A DNA stretch of 64,000 nucleotides. Source: Rickettsiales bacterium. GTDB lineage: Bacteria > Pseudomonadota > Alphaproteobacteria > Rickettsiales > JALZUV01. A model generated the notes under the pieces. The model did no database searches and was not told the DNA's origin. It worked only from the letters and a program-made list of their open reading frames with translations. A program made the position numbers and the translations under genes. This document shows, one piece after another, positions 27,891 to 37,360 of this stretch; the first letter of the stretch is position 1; the number at the start of each line of letters is the position of its first letter. The stretch lies in the NCBI GenBank assembly GCA_029252805.1, contig JAQXAR010000015.1, positions 1 through 64,000 of the forward strand, written 5' to 3'.

Positions 27891-29181
27891 GTTCTTTGAT
27901 GCTTCGGATGATTCTTTCGGTGAATTACTAGCGGATTTTTTGGATAGCCGTGAAGCGGATTTTGCGCCGGTGTCTAAAGTCGTATCGGAGGTTTTGGCGG
28001 ACGTGAAGTCACGCGGCGATGCTGCAGTGGTTGATTATACAGCCAAATGGGATGAGCTTACCGTATCGGATGCGCGCGAGCTACGTGTTTCGCCGGAAGA
28101 GATTGATGCCGCCTACGCGCAATGTGATGCAGCGCTGATCGATGCGTTGGAGCTTTCCGCACAACGTATTGCGCGTTATCACGCGATGCAAATGCCCGAA
28201 GATGCGTTTTACGATGATGGTGATGGCAATAAATTAGGCTGGCAATTTAAACCCCTGCAATCGGTTGGGCTTTATGTGCCGGGCGGTCGGGCGGCTTATC
28301 CAAGCTCCGTTCTGATGACGGCTGTGCCCGCGCGCACGGCAGGAGTTGAGCGTTTGGTGATGGTCGTGCCTGCACCGAAGGGCGAGTTGAATCCGATTAT
28401 TCTGGCGGCAGCTAAAGTGGCGGGTGTGACGGAAGTTTACAAAATGGGTGGCGCGCAAGCAGTGGCTGCACTTGCTTACGGAACGAATTCGATGGCGCCA
28501 GTCAATAAGATTGTTGGGCCCGGTAATGCTTATGTTGCAGAGGCAAAACGTCAGTTATTTGGTACGGTCGGGATCGACTCCGTCGCTGGGCCCTCAGAAA
28601 TTTGCGTCGTGGCGGATAACCAAAATGATCCACGTTGGATAGCGGCCGATTTGCTCTCGCAAGCCGAGCATGGCGAGGAGTCACAAGCGATTCTGATTGC
28701 CGATGATGCGGTCTTTGCGGATGGCGTCTGCGAGCAGGTGGAACAGATATTACAAACCCTTCCGCGAGCAGAAATTGCTCGTAAAAGTTGGGAGGGTTAT
28801 GGCGCGGTGATTCTGATTGAATCGGTGCGGGAATGTAAAATTGTGGTGGATGCGATTGCGCCGGAACATCTGGAACTCGCCATTGATAATCCGCGTGAAG
28901 TGTCGGATGATTTGTCTCATGCCAGCGCGATCTTCTTAGGTCGTCATACGCCGGAAGCTTTCGGAGATTATGTCGCAGGGCCAAGCCATGTGTTGCCAAC
29001 GGGCGGCACGGCGCGCTTTTCCTCGGGCCTATCGGTTTACGATTTCTTGAACCGCCACTCGCTGATTGAGGCGACGCTGCAAGGGATTCAGAGCGCCGGC
29101 AAAGCAGGGCACCTTTTGGCCGAGGCCGAAGGGTTAGATGCGCATGCACTCTCACTAGCGTGCAGGTTAAGCAATGACTGA
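27883..29181 (+). CDS. hisD: Histidinol dehydrogenase
   Basis: 432 residues, full length. Last step of histidine synthesis, a zinc- and NAD-dependent dehydrogenase. Features: SVGLYVPGGRAAYPSSVLM, KMGGAQAVAALAYGT, VGPGNAYVAEAKRQLFG, SQAEHGEESQAILI with the metal-binding His, and AGPSHVLPTGG. It overlaps hisG and UPF0262 by 8 bases each. Confidence 0.97.
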   Translation: MVRFFDASDDSFGELLADFLDSREADFAPVSKVVSEVLADVKSRGDAAVVDYTAKWDELTVSDARELRVSPEEIDAAYAQCDAALIDALELSAQRIARYHAMQMPEDAFYDDGDGNKLGWQFKPLQSVGLYVPGGRAAYPSSVLMTAVPARTAGVERLVMVVPAPKGELNPIILAAAKVAGVTEVYKMGGAQAVAALAYGTNSMAPVNKIVGPGNAYVAEAKRQLFGTVGIDSVAGPSEICVVADNQNDPRWIAADLLSQAEHGEESQAILIADDAVFADGVCEQVEQILQTLPRAEIARKSWEGYGAVILIESVRECKIVVDAIAPEHLELAIDNPREVSDDLSHASAIFLGRHTPEAFGDYVAGPSHVLPTGGTARFSSGLSVYDFLNRHSLIEATLQGIQSAGKAGHLLAEAEGLDAHALSLACRLSND

Positions 29182-29644
29182 GTCGATTATTGAGGTGACG
29201 TTGGATGAAGCGACGATCCGCTATCGCAACCCCGAGATTAAACATGAACGTGAGATGGCGATCACGGATTTGCTGCATCAAAATAGCTTCAAACCGCATG
29301 AGCTAAAAGGCAAAGGGCCTTATAAGCTGCATCTTTCGTCGGTCGATCAACGGCTCTTTATGAGCGTGAAATCGAATGCAGATGAAGGAGAGGGGCAAAC
29401 GATTATCCTCTCTATGCGTTCGTTTCGCAAACTTATTAAAGATTATTTTATGATGTGGGAGGCCTATAGCGATGGTATTTCGACTCATACGCCTGAGAAA
29501 ATTCAGGCGCTCGATATGGGGCGTAGAGCCGTGCATAATGAGGGGGCAGAGATGCTGATTAGCAGCTTGGAGAGCCAAGTTGAGGTGTGTTTGGACACCG
29601 CACGTCGTATTTTTACTCTTATTTGTATTCTGCATTTAAAATAA
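29174..29644 (+). CDS. UPF0262 family protein
   Basis: 156 residues. Recognised by EREMAITDLLHQNSF, the middle LILSMRSFRKLIKDYFMM-like stretch and GRRAVHNEGAEMLISSLE. The family is confined to alphaproteobacteria and usually follows hisD, as here, with an 8-base overlap. Its function is unknown. The C-terminal TARRIFTLICILHL is conserved in the family. Confidence 0.85.
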   Translation: MTESIIEVTLDEATIRYRNPEIKHEREMAITDLLHQNSFKPHELKGKGPYKLHLSSVDQRLFMSVKSNADEGEGQTIILSMRSFRKLIKDYFMMWEAYSDGISTHTPEKIQALDMGRRAVHNEGAEMLISSLESQVEVCLDTARRIFTLICILHLK

Positions 29645-29710
29645 GATACTGGCCAAACGCCTAGCTTTGCGTTACTAAGCCTCAAAGATTAAACAACGAA
29701 TACGGATTTT

Positions 29711-29929
29711 ATGGCTAAAGAAGAACTACTCGAATTTGAAGGAACGGTGGAAGAAGTTCTACCCAATACGATGTTTCGTGTGGTGCTCGAAAATGGGCAT
29801 GAAGTATTAGCGCATAGCTCAGGCAAGATGCGTAAGAACCGTATCCGTGTACTTGCAGGCGATAGAGTGACGGTCGAAATGACACCTTACGATCTTTCCA
29901 AAGGCCGCATCACCTTCCGTCACAAGTAG
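29711..29929 (+). CDS. infA: Translation initiation factor IF-1
   Basis: 72 residues, the standard size; one OB-fold domain with [35 protein letters not shown] and [20 protein letters not shown]. It would bind the ribosomal A site region during initiation. It lies 66 bases after UPF0262. A perfect short palindrome CGCCGTTAACGGCG follows at 29961-29974. Confidence 0.97.
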   Translation: MAKEELLEFEGTVEEVLPNTMFRVVLENGHEVLAHSSGKMRKNRIRVLAGDRVTVEMTPYDLSKGRITFRHK

Positions 29930-29960
29930 TTTTGGGGCGCTCAAGTGGCGCGCAGCTTTA

Positions 29961-29974
29961 CGCCGTTAACGGCG
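29961..29974. other. Short palindrome between infA and maf
   Basis: CGCCGTTAACGGCG, a 5-base-pair stem with a TTAA loop. No T-run follows, so it is not a typical terminator. Confidence 0.3.
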
Positions 29975-30017
29975 GATTGGCCTTGCCAATCTATCCTTGA
30001 GATTTTAGGAATGTTTT

Positions 30018-30560
30018 ATGTCAGAATTCTTAATTTTAGCATCCGCTAGTCCGCGTCGGTTGGAGTTGCTCCGACAGGTAGGGATTGAGCCAGATGAAAT
30101 TATTCCCGCCGAAATTGATGAAGCGCCGCTCAAAGGTGAGCGCCCTGTCACCTATGTTGCGCGCATGGCGAAAGAGAAATGCGCCGCAATTCAACGTGAG
30201 GGCGCGACCGTTCTGGCGGCTGATACCGTAGTTGCCTGCGGAAGCCGTATTTTAGGTAAGCCCGAAAATGAAACCCAAGCACGCGAGTTTCTAAAGCTGC
30301 TCTCCGGTCGCAGACACCGTGTCTATACTGCTATCTGTGTGAATGGCCGTTGCAAAACGGTACTGACTCACGTCAAGTTCAAGCGCCTATCGGAACAAGA
30401 AGTTACGGACTATATCGCCTCGAATGAATGGCAAGGAAAAGCCGGTGGCTACGCCATTCAAGGCCGCGGCGCCGCCTTTGTGCCGTGGATCAACGGATCC
30501 TATAGCGCTGTGGTCGGATTGCCGCTAAGTGAGACGCTTTCGCTATTAACGAGTTCTTAG
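30018..30560 (+). CDS. maf: Maf family nucleotide pyrophosphatase
   Basis: 180 residues. Features: ASASPRRLELLRQVG, VLAADTVVACGSRILGKPE with the catalytic Asp, and GGYAIQGRGAAFV, all conserved. Members split dTTP/UTP or modified pyrimidine triphosphates and affect septum formation when overexpressed. Gene order infA - maf is common in alphaproteobacteria. It ends 57 bases before the histidine kinase gene. Confidence 0.94.
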   Translation: MSEFLILASASPRRLELLRQVGIEPDEIIPAEIDEAPLKGERPVTYVARMAKEKCAAIQREGATVLAADTVVACGSRILGKPENETQAREFLKLLSGRRHRVYTAICVNGRCKTVLTHVKFKRLSEQEVTDYIASNEWQGKAGGYAIQGRGAAFVPWINGSYSAVVGLPLSETLSLLTSS

Positions 30561-30617
30561 CAACATTTCGCCATACTGGGCGCTAGACAACTTATTCTGA
30601 AAACCTATCATAGAGCT

Positions 30618-32012
30618 ATGTCCCGTCCGACTTTGTCCTTGAAAACTTTGTTCCGCACGCTGGTGATCCTTTCGATTCCGGTGTTGGTGGTGTTTTTGGT
30701 TTTGTTGCTCAATGACGAGATTGGTTTGGTGCATTTTCTATTGGGCTATGGCTTTGTGCTTTTGCTGTCAGGGATTATGGTGCAGCCGATTTTGAGTAAT
30801 CTGGCGGCGCTGACCGATTATGTGCGCGATTTGAGCCAAGATAAGAAAACCAAAGCGCCGGATTTGGGCGTGTTGAATATCTCCAGCGATTTATCATCTG
30901 CGCTTGTACAGCTACAGCGTAATTGGCAGGAAAAGAAGCAGCAGATGGAATCGGTGATTACCGAGCGTGAGATTCTGGTCGATACGCTGCCGGATATGCT
31001 GATTATGACGGATGAGGAGCTGCGCATTGTGCGTACGAATCGTTCGGCGCGCTTGATGTTCGGGCAGAATTTAGCAGGCAAGCACCTGAGTGATATTTTT
31101 GAAAGCGATGTGCTAATCAACGCGGTCATTACCGTGGTGGAGAGCCTTAAAGGGCGCGAGGTAGATTTCCATATCGCCGAGCCTGAGCCGAAAGATATTC
31201 ATGCTATTATCGAACGTTTCCCGATTGCGTCCAAGGGCGGGATGGCGGTAATTATCACGCTCAATGATATTACGCAGCTTAAGCGAATTCAGAAAATGCG
31301 CGCCGATTTTGTTGCCAATGCGAGTCACGAAATTCGAACGCCTCTCACGTCAATCGCTGGGTTGATCGAGCTTCTGCAAGGGCCTGCGAAAGATGATATG
31401 GAGGCGCATCCGAAATTCTTAGGCATGATGGCAGAGCAGTCGGAGCGGATGAAGAACCTGATTACCGATCTCTTGAGTCTCTCCAAAATTGAGATGAATG
31501 CGCATACGGTGCCGGTAAGCGCGGTCGAAATTAGTCGTGTGATTAGGCATGAGAGAGACCATTTTGAATGGGCGGCCAAGCAGAAAAATATCACGATTGA
31601 AGTGGATGTGGCGGAAAACCTTCCCAAGATTCGCGGTGAAGAAAATGAATTGAAACAGGTGCTGCATAACCTGATCGGAAACGCGATTAAATATGGTAAT
31701 GACGGTAGTGAAGTGTTGGTGACAGCCCGTGTGACCTCTGACTTGCCGCGTGATCCGCATTTCGTGCAAACCAAGCGCGCGATGCAAATTACCGTGCGTG
31801 ATGAAGGCGAGGGGATCTCCAAAGAGCACCTGCCACGCCTAACTGAGCGTTTTTATCGTGTGGATTCTGCGCGTACCCGAAAAGTCGGCGGAACGGGGCT
31901 TGGCCTTGCGATTGTAAAACATATCCTCCAGCGTCACCGCGCGGTGATGAAGGTGGAATCCGTTGTCGGCGAAGGCAGTAGCTTCCACGTCTATATTCCG
32001 TTGAGTGAGTAA
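30618..32012 (+). CDS. phoR: PhoR-type sensor histidine kinase
   Basis: 464 residues. Two membrane segments close together (about 14-31 and 36-56) with almost no periplasmic loop, a PAS domain (about 112-220, with LVDTLPDMLIMTDEELRI), HisKA with phospho-acceptor His237 (ANASHEIRTPLTSIAGLIELLQG split around it), and HATPase (NLIGNAIKYG, VRDEGEGIS, GGTGLGLAIVKHIL). The PAS plus LTSIAGLIELL pattern matches PhoR of the phosphate system. phoB, pst and phoU are not in the window, so the partner is unproven. Confidence 0.85.
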   Translation: MSRPTLSLKTLFRTLVILSIPVLVVFLVLLLNDEIGLVHFLLGYGFVLLLSGIMVQPILSNLAALTDYVRDLSQDKKTKAPDLGVLNISSDLSSALVQLQRNWQEKKQQMESVITEREILVDTLPDMLIMTDEELRIVRTNRSARLMFGQNLAGKHLSDIFESDVLINAVITVVESLKGREVDFHIAEPEPKDIHAIIERFPIASKGGMAVIITLNDITQLKRIQKMRADFVANASHEIRTPLTSIAGLIELLQGPAKDDMEAHPKFLGMMAEQSERMKNLITDLLSLSKIEMNAHTVPVSAVEISRVIRHERDHFEWAAKQKNITIEVDVAENLPKIRGEENELKQVLHNLIGNAIKYGNDGSEVLVTARVTSDLPRDPHFVQTKRAMQITVRDEGEGISKEHLPRLTERFYRVDSARTRKVGGTGLGLAIVKHILQRHRAVMKVESVVGEGSSFHVYIPLSE

Positions 32013-32101
32013 GAGTTATCCACCGATAATATGCGCCTAGAAGTTGACTTTTGGGTCAAAAATGGCAGTTTCGACGCAATTGAAATAACAGAAGAATTTT
32101 T

Positions 32102-33940
32102 ATGCTTCTCTCCGTATCGGCTTTATTGCTGCTTTGCCTTGTTTGTTTATTTGTTTCATGGCGTTACACCTTCCCGGCGATTGTGATGTATGCCATTGCA
32201 GGGATTTTGTTGGGCGAAGTTTTTGGGGTGCTCGATCCGCAGGAAACACTGGGTACCTATTATTTTGGCCTGATTGCGCTTTGTGTGGCGATTATTCTTT
32301 TCGAGGGTGGGCTACATTTAAGTTTTAAAGGGTTGCGCGAGAGTAAGGGCGGGACTTTGCGGATGTTGCTGGTTTCAACGCCGATCAATTTTGTGCTGAA
32401 TGTGCTGGCGGCGTATTATGTTGCTGATTTCTCGCTAGGACTTTCTTGTGTGATTGCCGGGCTGTTTACGATTACGGGGCCAACGGTGGTGATGCCACTT
32501 TTGCAGCAGAATAAAGTGAAGCCAAAAGTTGGCTCGATGCTGAAATGGGAAGCAATTGTGAATGACCCTGTAGGGGCACTATTGGCGGTTTTTGCTTATG
32601 AGTTTCTGGTGTATTCAAGTGCTGATACGACAGCAGGTGCAGTCTTTACGAGCTTGAATTTCTTGGTGATTGTGGCTGGAATTGCTGCGATTAGTGTGGG
32701 CGCGGCTTATGTATTGAAGATTGCCTTTACGCGTGGTTTTGTGCCGGAATATCTCAAGCAGCCGGTCATTCTAACGATGGTGATTTTCCTGTTTGCCATT
32801 AGTGATGAAATTCAAAAAGAGGGCGGCTTAATTGCGGTGACGGCCTTTGGTATCGCTTTGGCGAATTCCAAATTTGCCAGTTATCATGATACGAAGCGCT
32901 TTAAGGAATATATCGCGATTCTCCTCGTGGGCGTGATCTTTATTCTTATCTCCTCGACGCTGAAGTTCGAGATGATGACAAGTCTTGGCTATGGCACGAT
33001 TGGCTTTGTGGCCTTAGCGATTTTTGTCACCCGTCCGCTTTCAGTCTACCTGGCGACGATTGGCAGTAATATGAGTCTTCAGGAGCGGATATTCATTGGC
33101 TGGATTGCGCCGCGCGGAATTGTATGTGCGGTGACGGCAGGTTTAGTCGCGCCTAAATTGATGGAGGCGGGGTATGCCGGGGCAGAGGCTATCTTGCCGG
33201 TGACGTTCCTGATGATCTTTGCGACGGTCACGTTGCATGGGTTCTCAATGGGATGGCTCGCGAAACGGTTTGGTTTGGCGCAGCATGAACATGGTGTACT
33301 GATTGTTGGGAGTAACGCCTTTTCGGTGGAGCTTGCGAAAGTATTCCAACGTCAAAAAATGCCGGTCTTGATTGCCGATACGAATTGGCACCAGCTTAAA
33401 CAGCCGCGTATGGCGGATATCCCTGTGCATTACGGCGAAATCTTATCCGAAGAAGCCTATTACGAATTGGATTTGGAGCAATATAGTTACCTCGTGCTCG
33501 CCACTTCGAATGTGGCCTACAACTCGCTAGTCGGGGCCAACTATATTCACTTATTTGGTCGTCACCGGGTGTTCCATATTGATGTGGAGCTTGATAAGGA
33601 TGGTGCTCCGACGAATCAATTTGATCATAGTTTAAAAGGGCCGGTCATTGGTAGCGGGCATGTATTGACAGAGCTTATTGGTAAGGCCATGCGTGGTTGG
33701 CGCGCGAAAGCGATTAACCTGACCGATGAATATTCCCTGGAGCAACATGATGAGGAGGAGGGAAGTCAAATTCCACTCTTCTTGATTAACACCAAGAACG
33801 GTGCCATGCGCCAAATTGATCAACGGGCAAAAGGTAAAGATAATACCGATTTTACCCTGATATCGCTCGTGCATGAGGATGAAGCGGCGCAGGCGAAGGC
33901 GAAAGTAGGTAAGGCTTCGGACAAGGCCGATAAAGCTTAG
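32102..33940 (+). CDS. CPA1-type cation/proton antiporter with TrkA-N-like domain
   Basis: 612 residues. The N-terminal half has about 12 membrane segments with VNDPVGALLAV, the acidic ND motif of CPA antiporters. About residues 395-490 look like a TrkA-N/Rossmann domain (VLIVGSNAFSVELAKVF) that would bind NAD(H) or another nucleotide, as in KefC/YbaL and some NhaP homologues. The tail is charged and ends in DKADKA. It would exchange Na+ or K+ for H+ across the inner membrane. Starts 89 bases after phoR. Confidence 0.86.
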   Translation: MLLSVSALLLLCLVCLFVSWRYTFPAIVMYAIAGILLGEVFGVLDPQETLGTYYFGLIALCVAIILFEGGLHLSFKGLRESKGGTLRMLLVSTPINFVLNVLAAYYVADFSLGLSCVIAGLFTITGPTVVMPLLQQNKVKPKVGSMLKWEAIVNDPVGALLAVFAYEFLVYSSADTTAGAVFTSLNFLVIVAGIAAISVGAAYVLKIAFTRGFVPEYLKQPVILTMVIFLFAISDEIQKEGGLIAVTAFGIALANSKFASYHDTKRFKEYIAILLVGVIFILISSTLKFEMMTSLGYGTIGFVALAIFVTRPLSVYLATIGSNMSLQERIFIGWIAPRGIVCAVTAGLVAPKLMEAGYAGAEAILPVTFLMIFATVTLHGFSMGWLAKRFGLAQHEHGVLIVGSNAFSVELAKVFQRQKMPVLIADTNWHQLKQPRMADIPVHYGEILSEEAYYELDLEQYSYLVLATSNVAYNSLVGANYIHLFGRHRVFHIDVELDKDGAPTNQFDHSLKGPVIGSGHVLTELIGKAMRGWRAKAINLTDEYSLEQHDEEEGSQIPLFLINTKNGAMRQIDQRAKGKDNTDFTLISLVHEDEAAQAKAKVGKASDKADKA

Positions 33941-33961
33941 TTTGCAACGAATACTTGCAAA
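33941..33961. promoter_or_regulatory. Palindrome upstream of the sugar-nucleotide dehydrogenase gene
   Basis: TTTGCAA (33941-33947) and TTGCAAA (33955-33961) around 7 bases, directly after the antiporter stop and 65 bases before the next start. No T-run; it may be an operator. Confidence 0.3.
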
Positions 33962-34025
33962 TTAGTTAACAAATCTGTATTAGTATTAACGAATTTTAAT
34001 AAATTACCTTAGCTATGGAGACGTA

Positions 34026-35333
34026 ATGACGAAAAAATATGATGTTGCAATGATTGGTCTTGGCCCTGTGGGAACCGTTTCAGGTGCCTGTTTTGCCAAG
34101 CAAGGTTTTCAGGTTATCGGTGTAGATATTGATGAAAACCGTGTTGCGGCCTTTAACACCAAGACAGCTCCATTTGTTGAGCCGGGGGTGAATGAGCTGA
34201 TTGAAGAGATCATTGATAACGGAACCTTTCGTGCAACTACCGATTTTGATTATGCAGTGACCAATAGCCGTGTGGTGATGATTGCAGTGGGAACGCCAAC
34301 GCCAGAATCAGGTTCTCCTGATCTGTCTTACCTTGATGCGGTCGCGCTATCGCTCGGTAAAGCGTTTAAAGGGATGCAGGAGAAGGGCACGGTTGTTGTA
34401 CTGCGCTCAACCGTTCCACCGGGAACGATGCGTAATCGTCTGGCGCCGGTCATTGAGCGCGAATCTGGCCTCAAAGCGGGTGCGGATTTCTATATTGCTT
34501 CAAATCCTGAGTTTTTACGTGAAGGAATGGCCATTAAAGATTTCTTCGATACAGGTCGTGTTGTGATCGGTGCGGAAGAGCCTGTTGCAGCGCAAGCGAT
34601 TGAAGATCTTTATAAGGATGTGAATGGCGAGCGTATTCGTACGACCGTTGAAACGGGTGAATTTGCTAAATATGTCGATAACACATGGCACGCATTGAAA
34701 GTCGCGTTTGGTAACGAAATTGGCCGTACCGTGAAAGCCTTCGGCGGAAATGTCGACGATACGATTAAGATTTTCTTGGCCGATACGCAGCTGAATATTT
34801 CCTCGCATTATTTGCGTCCGGGCTTTGCATTCGGTGGTTCATGTTTGCCGAAAGATGTTCGCGGGCTTAGCTGGTTCTCAGATTTGCATGGTGTTGATTT
34901 GCCGATTGTGAAATCGATCATGGACAGTAACGAAGAGCAAATTGACCAAGGCGTGAAAGCGATTATCGCGACGGGTGCTAAAAAAGTGGGCCTCCTCGGC
35001 GTTGCTTTTAAAGAGCATGTCGATGATTTACGTGAGGCGCCATCGCTTTATGTGGCACCTAAATTGCGTGACGCTGGCATTGAAGTGATTGCGCATGATG
35101 TGTGCTATCAGCCGGGTGAGCAGTTAGAGACGTACCGTAACGGTGGCAAGCTTGAGATGAAATCTCTGCAAAATCTTGTGTCAGAGGTGGATGTGCTTGT
35201 GAAGATGCATAATATTCCAACCTATAATGAGCTAGAGAGCGATAAGCCGATGGTTGATTTGACTCAATTGGTGCAGGAGAGTTCTCCTAATCCTGTACGT
35301 GAAAGCGTATCTGAAGATAAGGCGGCTGCTTAA
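34026..35333 (+). CDS. UDP-glucose/GDP-mannose dehydrogenase family protein, AlgD-like
   Basis: 435 residues. Rossmann domain with GLGPVG at residues 11-16, central domain with GEFAKYVDNTWHALKV (catalytic Lys and Asn), active-site Cys273 in GGSCLPKDVRG, and LLGVAFKEHVDDLREAPS near residue 320. The GSCLPKDVR and FKxxxDDLRE motifs favour GDP-mannose 6-dehydrogenases (AlgD) over UDP-glucose dehydrogenases (GGSCFPKDT). It would make a sugar uronate nucleotide for an exopolysaccharide or LPS. No glycosyltransferase gene lies nearby. Its stop shares TTAA with the convergent bolA gene. Confidence 0.85.
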   Translation: MTKKYDVAMIGLGPVGTVSGACFAKQGFQVIGVDIDENRVAAFNTKTAPFVEPGVNELIEEIIDNGTFRATTDFDYAVTNSRVVMIAVGTPTPESGSPDLSYLDAVALSLGKAFKGMQEKGTVVVLRSTVPPGTMRNRLAPVIERESGLKAGADFYIASNPEFLREGMAIKDFFDTGRVVIGAEEPVAAQAIEDLYKDVNGERIRTTVETGEFAKYVDNTWHALKVAFGNEIGRTVKAFGGNVDDTIKIFLADTQLNISSHYLRPGFAFGGSCLPKDVRGLSWFSDLHGVDLPIVKSIMDSNEEQIDQGVKAIIATGAKKVGLLGVAFKEHVDDLREAPSLYVAPKLRDAGIEVIAHDVCYQPGEQLETYRNGGKLEMKSLQNLVSEVDVLVKMHNIPTYNELESDKPMVDLTQLVQESSPNPVRESVSEDKAAA

Positions 35334-35596
35334 GCAGCGATCGCTTTAATCTGTAATGCATGCAGTCCAGAGTCCATCTCTGGGCTGCATATTTTTTGCA
35401 CCATGCGATGGCATTCAATGCGTGATTTCCCTGCGAATTGAGCCGAGGTAATTTCGATAACGAGGTGCGTCTCTTCGCCCTCGACACCGTTCATGGCGGC
35501 ATGGCCTGCATGACGGGCAGAGTCATCTTTAATGTTCAAGTGAGCAGGCGCTAATGCTTGCAAGCTTTCGGTCAATCGTTCAATTCGTGTGCTCAT
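35330..35596 (-). CDS. BolA family protein
   Basis: 88 residues with the BolA class-II-hydroperoxide-reductase-like fold; features HLVIEITSAQFAGKSRIE and CHRMVQKIC. BolA proteins partner monothiol glutaredoxins in iron-sulfur cluster handling and stress response. Gene context (J-protein, cobS, cobT) is the usual alphaproteobacterial one. Confidence 0.9.
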   Translation of the reverse strand: MSTRIERLTESLQALAPAHLNIKDDSARHAGHAAMNGVEGEETHLVIEITSAQFAGKSRIECHRMVQKICSPEMDSGLHALQIKAIAA

Positions 35597-35647
35597 GCTT
35601 TGTTATTGCTTGTTTTGCTGCCGATTGCCAGCCTATAATGGCGGCCT

Positions 35648-36229
35648 ATGCCTCCTTCTGTCTATTCCCCGCGTTGGACTCCTTCTAAGGAAGAACAGCA
35701 CCCTGATTGCGATATGCCTGGTTGTGAAAAGCCGGGGGAGCATCGTGCACCTAAATCGCGCTATAGCCCGATTGCAAAGGATTATTACCGTTTTTGCCAA
35801 GCCCATGCAGGCGAATATAATAAACAGTGGAACTATTTTGACGGCATGTCTGAAATGGAAATCGAAATCTACTGGGATAATTTTGATACCGATCACCGCC
35901 CGACCTGGGCGCGGGAGAAAGCTGGCAATTATACCGCTGATAAACTCTACGAAAGTTTCACGGGTAAGTTTGGCGATGTATTTAACGGTAGCGGCGCTAC
36001 GGTGGATGAAATGGCGGCGCGTATTCCAGCTCCTAATAGCGAAGTGACCAAGGCTCTTCGTTTTATGGAGCTAGATTGGCCGGTCACGAAAGATAATGTG
36101 AAGGTTCGCTTTAAAGAATTAGTGAAGAAGTATCACCCGGATGTGAATAAAGAGGCGACTGCCGAAGATCGATTTAAACGTGTGACGGAATCGTATGCTA
36201 TTATTATGACAGCGGTAGATGAACATTAA
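35648..36229 (+). CDS. J-domain protein (DnaJ-like)
   Basis: 193 residues. An alphaproteobacterial J-protein with the J domain at the C-terminus (about 140-190) and the HPD motif at residues 163-165 (KYHPDVNKE). The N-terminal part has a cysteine set (CDMPGCEKPGEH, FCQAH) that may bind zinc. Such proteins stimulate the ATPase of DnaK. It lies between bolA and cobS, divergent from bolA by 51 bases. Confidence 0.88.
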   Translation: MPPSVYSPRWTPSKEEQHPDCDMPGCEKPGEHRAPKSRYSPIAKDYYRFCQAHAGEYNKQWNYFDGMSEMEIEIYWDNFDTDHRPTWAREKAGNYTADKLYESFTGKFGDVFNGSGATVDEMAARIPAPNSEVTKALRFMELDWPVTKDNVKVRFKELVKKYHPDVNKEATAEDRFKRVTESYAIIMTAVDEH

Positions 36230-36281
36230 GTAATGCACCGTGGGGTTTACATCTCAAGGCTTACCCCTTATCCCTTCAAAC

Positions 36282-37208
36282 ATGATTGATACTCCCGATA
36301 CTGAACTTTCCGCATCCAAAGTTTTTGGCATTGATTGCGATTGGAAAATCCCTGCCTTTAAAGAGCGTACCGAGCATGTGCCGGATGTGGATGAGACCTA
36401 TCAATTTGATAGTGCGACGACTCGCGCCATTCTTGCGGGCTTTGTGTATAATCGCCGTGTGTTGATTCAAGGCTATCACGGCACCGGAAAATCGACTCAT
36501 ATTGAGCAAGTGGCCGCGCGCCTGAACTGGCCCACATTGCGGGTGAATATGGATAGCCACATTAGCCGGATCGACCTTGTCGGGCGCGATGCGATTGTGG
36601 TGAAAGACGGTCAGCAAATTACCGAATTTCGTGAAGGAATTTTGCCTTGGGCATTGCAACGCCCTGTTGCTTTAGTGTTCGATGAATATGATGCCGCGCG
36701 ACCGGATGTAATGTTCGTGATTCAGCGTGTGTTAGAGGCGCAAGGCAAGCTTACGTTGTTGGATCAAAATCGTGTGATTACGCCGCATCCCCTGTTCCGT
36801 ATTTTTGCGACGACGAATACGGTAGGCTTAGGCGATGCGAGTGGTCTTTACCACGGCACCCAAGCGCTTAACCAAGGGCAGATGGATCGCTGGAATATCG
36901 TGACGCAGCTTAATTATTTGCCTGAAGCGCAAGAGGTCGAAATTATTCTCGCCAAAGCGCCGAAGCTGAAAAAGAAACTTGCTAAACAAATGGTCGTGCT
37001 GGCGAACTTGACTCGTGAGAGCTTCAAAGCCGGTGATATCTCCACCGTGATGTCGCCGCGTACGGTGATACTCTGGGCGGAAAATATCGAAATTTTTGAA
37101 AATCGCGAAGATGCGTTCACACTCACCTTTCTCAATAAATGCGACGAAGAAGAAAAACCCGTCATCGCTGAACTCTACCAACGCGTGTTCGATGTGGAAT
37201 TGGTCTAG
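36282..37208 (+). CDS. cobS: CobS: AAA+ subunit of aerobic cobaltochelatase
   Basis: 308 residues from the ATG at 36282 (MIDTPDTELSASKVFGID); the upstream GTG at 36240 would add 14 residues and is unlikely. AAA+ ATPase with Walker A GYHGTGKS (64-71), VALVFDEYDAA as Walker B, and FATTNTVGLGD as sensor 1. Together with CobT it powers cobalt insertion by CobN in the aerobic vitamin B12 route. CobN is not in the window. cobT follows after 152 bases. Confidence 0.93.
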   Translation: MIDTPDTELSASKVFGIDCDWKIPAFKERTEHVPDVDETYQFDSATTRAILAGFVYNRRVLIQGYHGTGKSTHIEQVAARLNWPTLRVNMDSHISRIDLVGRDAIVVKDGQQITEFREGILPWALQRPVALVFDEYDAARPDVMFVIQRVLEAQGKLTLLDQNRVITPHPLFRIFATTNTVGLGDASGLYHGTQALNQGQMDRWNIVTQLNYLPEAQEVEIILAKAPKLKKKLAKQMVVLANLTRESFKAGDISTVMSPRTVILWAENIEIFENREDAFTLTFLNKCDEEEKPVIAELYQRVFDVELV

Positions 37209-37360
37209 GCTGCCCACAAGTATTTGAGCCTATATTTAGAGTCTATCGCATTATTTTTAGGCTGGAAGGGTGTTTTTTGAAAATGATTTTTGGTGCTCAC
37301 CTTTGCCGGTATAACGAAGATAGGCTTGCTCCGTGTCGTTTACCTCATTAGTTTATCGCC

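Noticed and set aside
28502-29299. 265-codon opposite-strand ORF over hisD and UPF0262
   Set aside because: Both forward genes are recognised families; the reverse ORF is rich in Arg/Pro/His as expected for a shadow.
33986-33999. TTAA-N6-TTAA before the AlgD-like gene as a CtrA site
   Set aside because: The spacer is six bases instead of seven, and the area is AT-rich, so chance is likely.
36240-36281. GTG at 36240 as the cobS start
   Set aside because: It adds 14 residues with no family support; the ATG at 36282 fits the usual N-terminus.
37209-37360. cobS-cobT gap as a cobalamin riboswitch
   Set aside because: I see neither the B12-box sequence nor a convincing fold; only an inverted AGCCTA/TAGGCT with a long loop.
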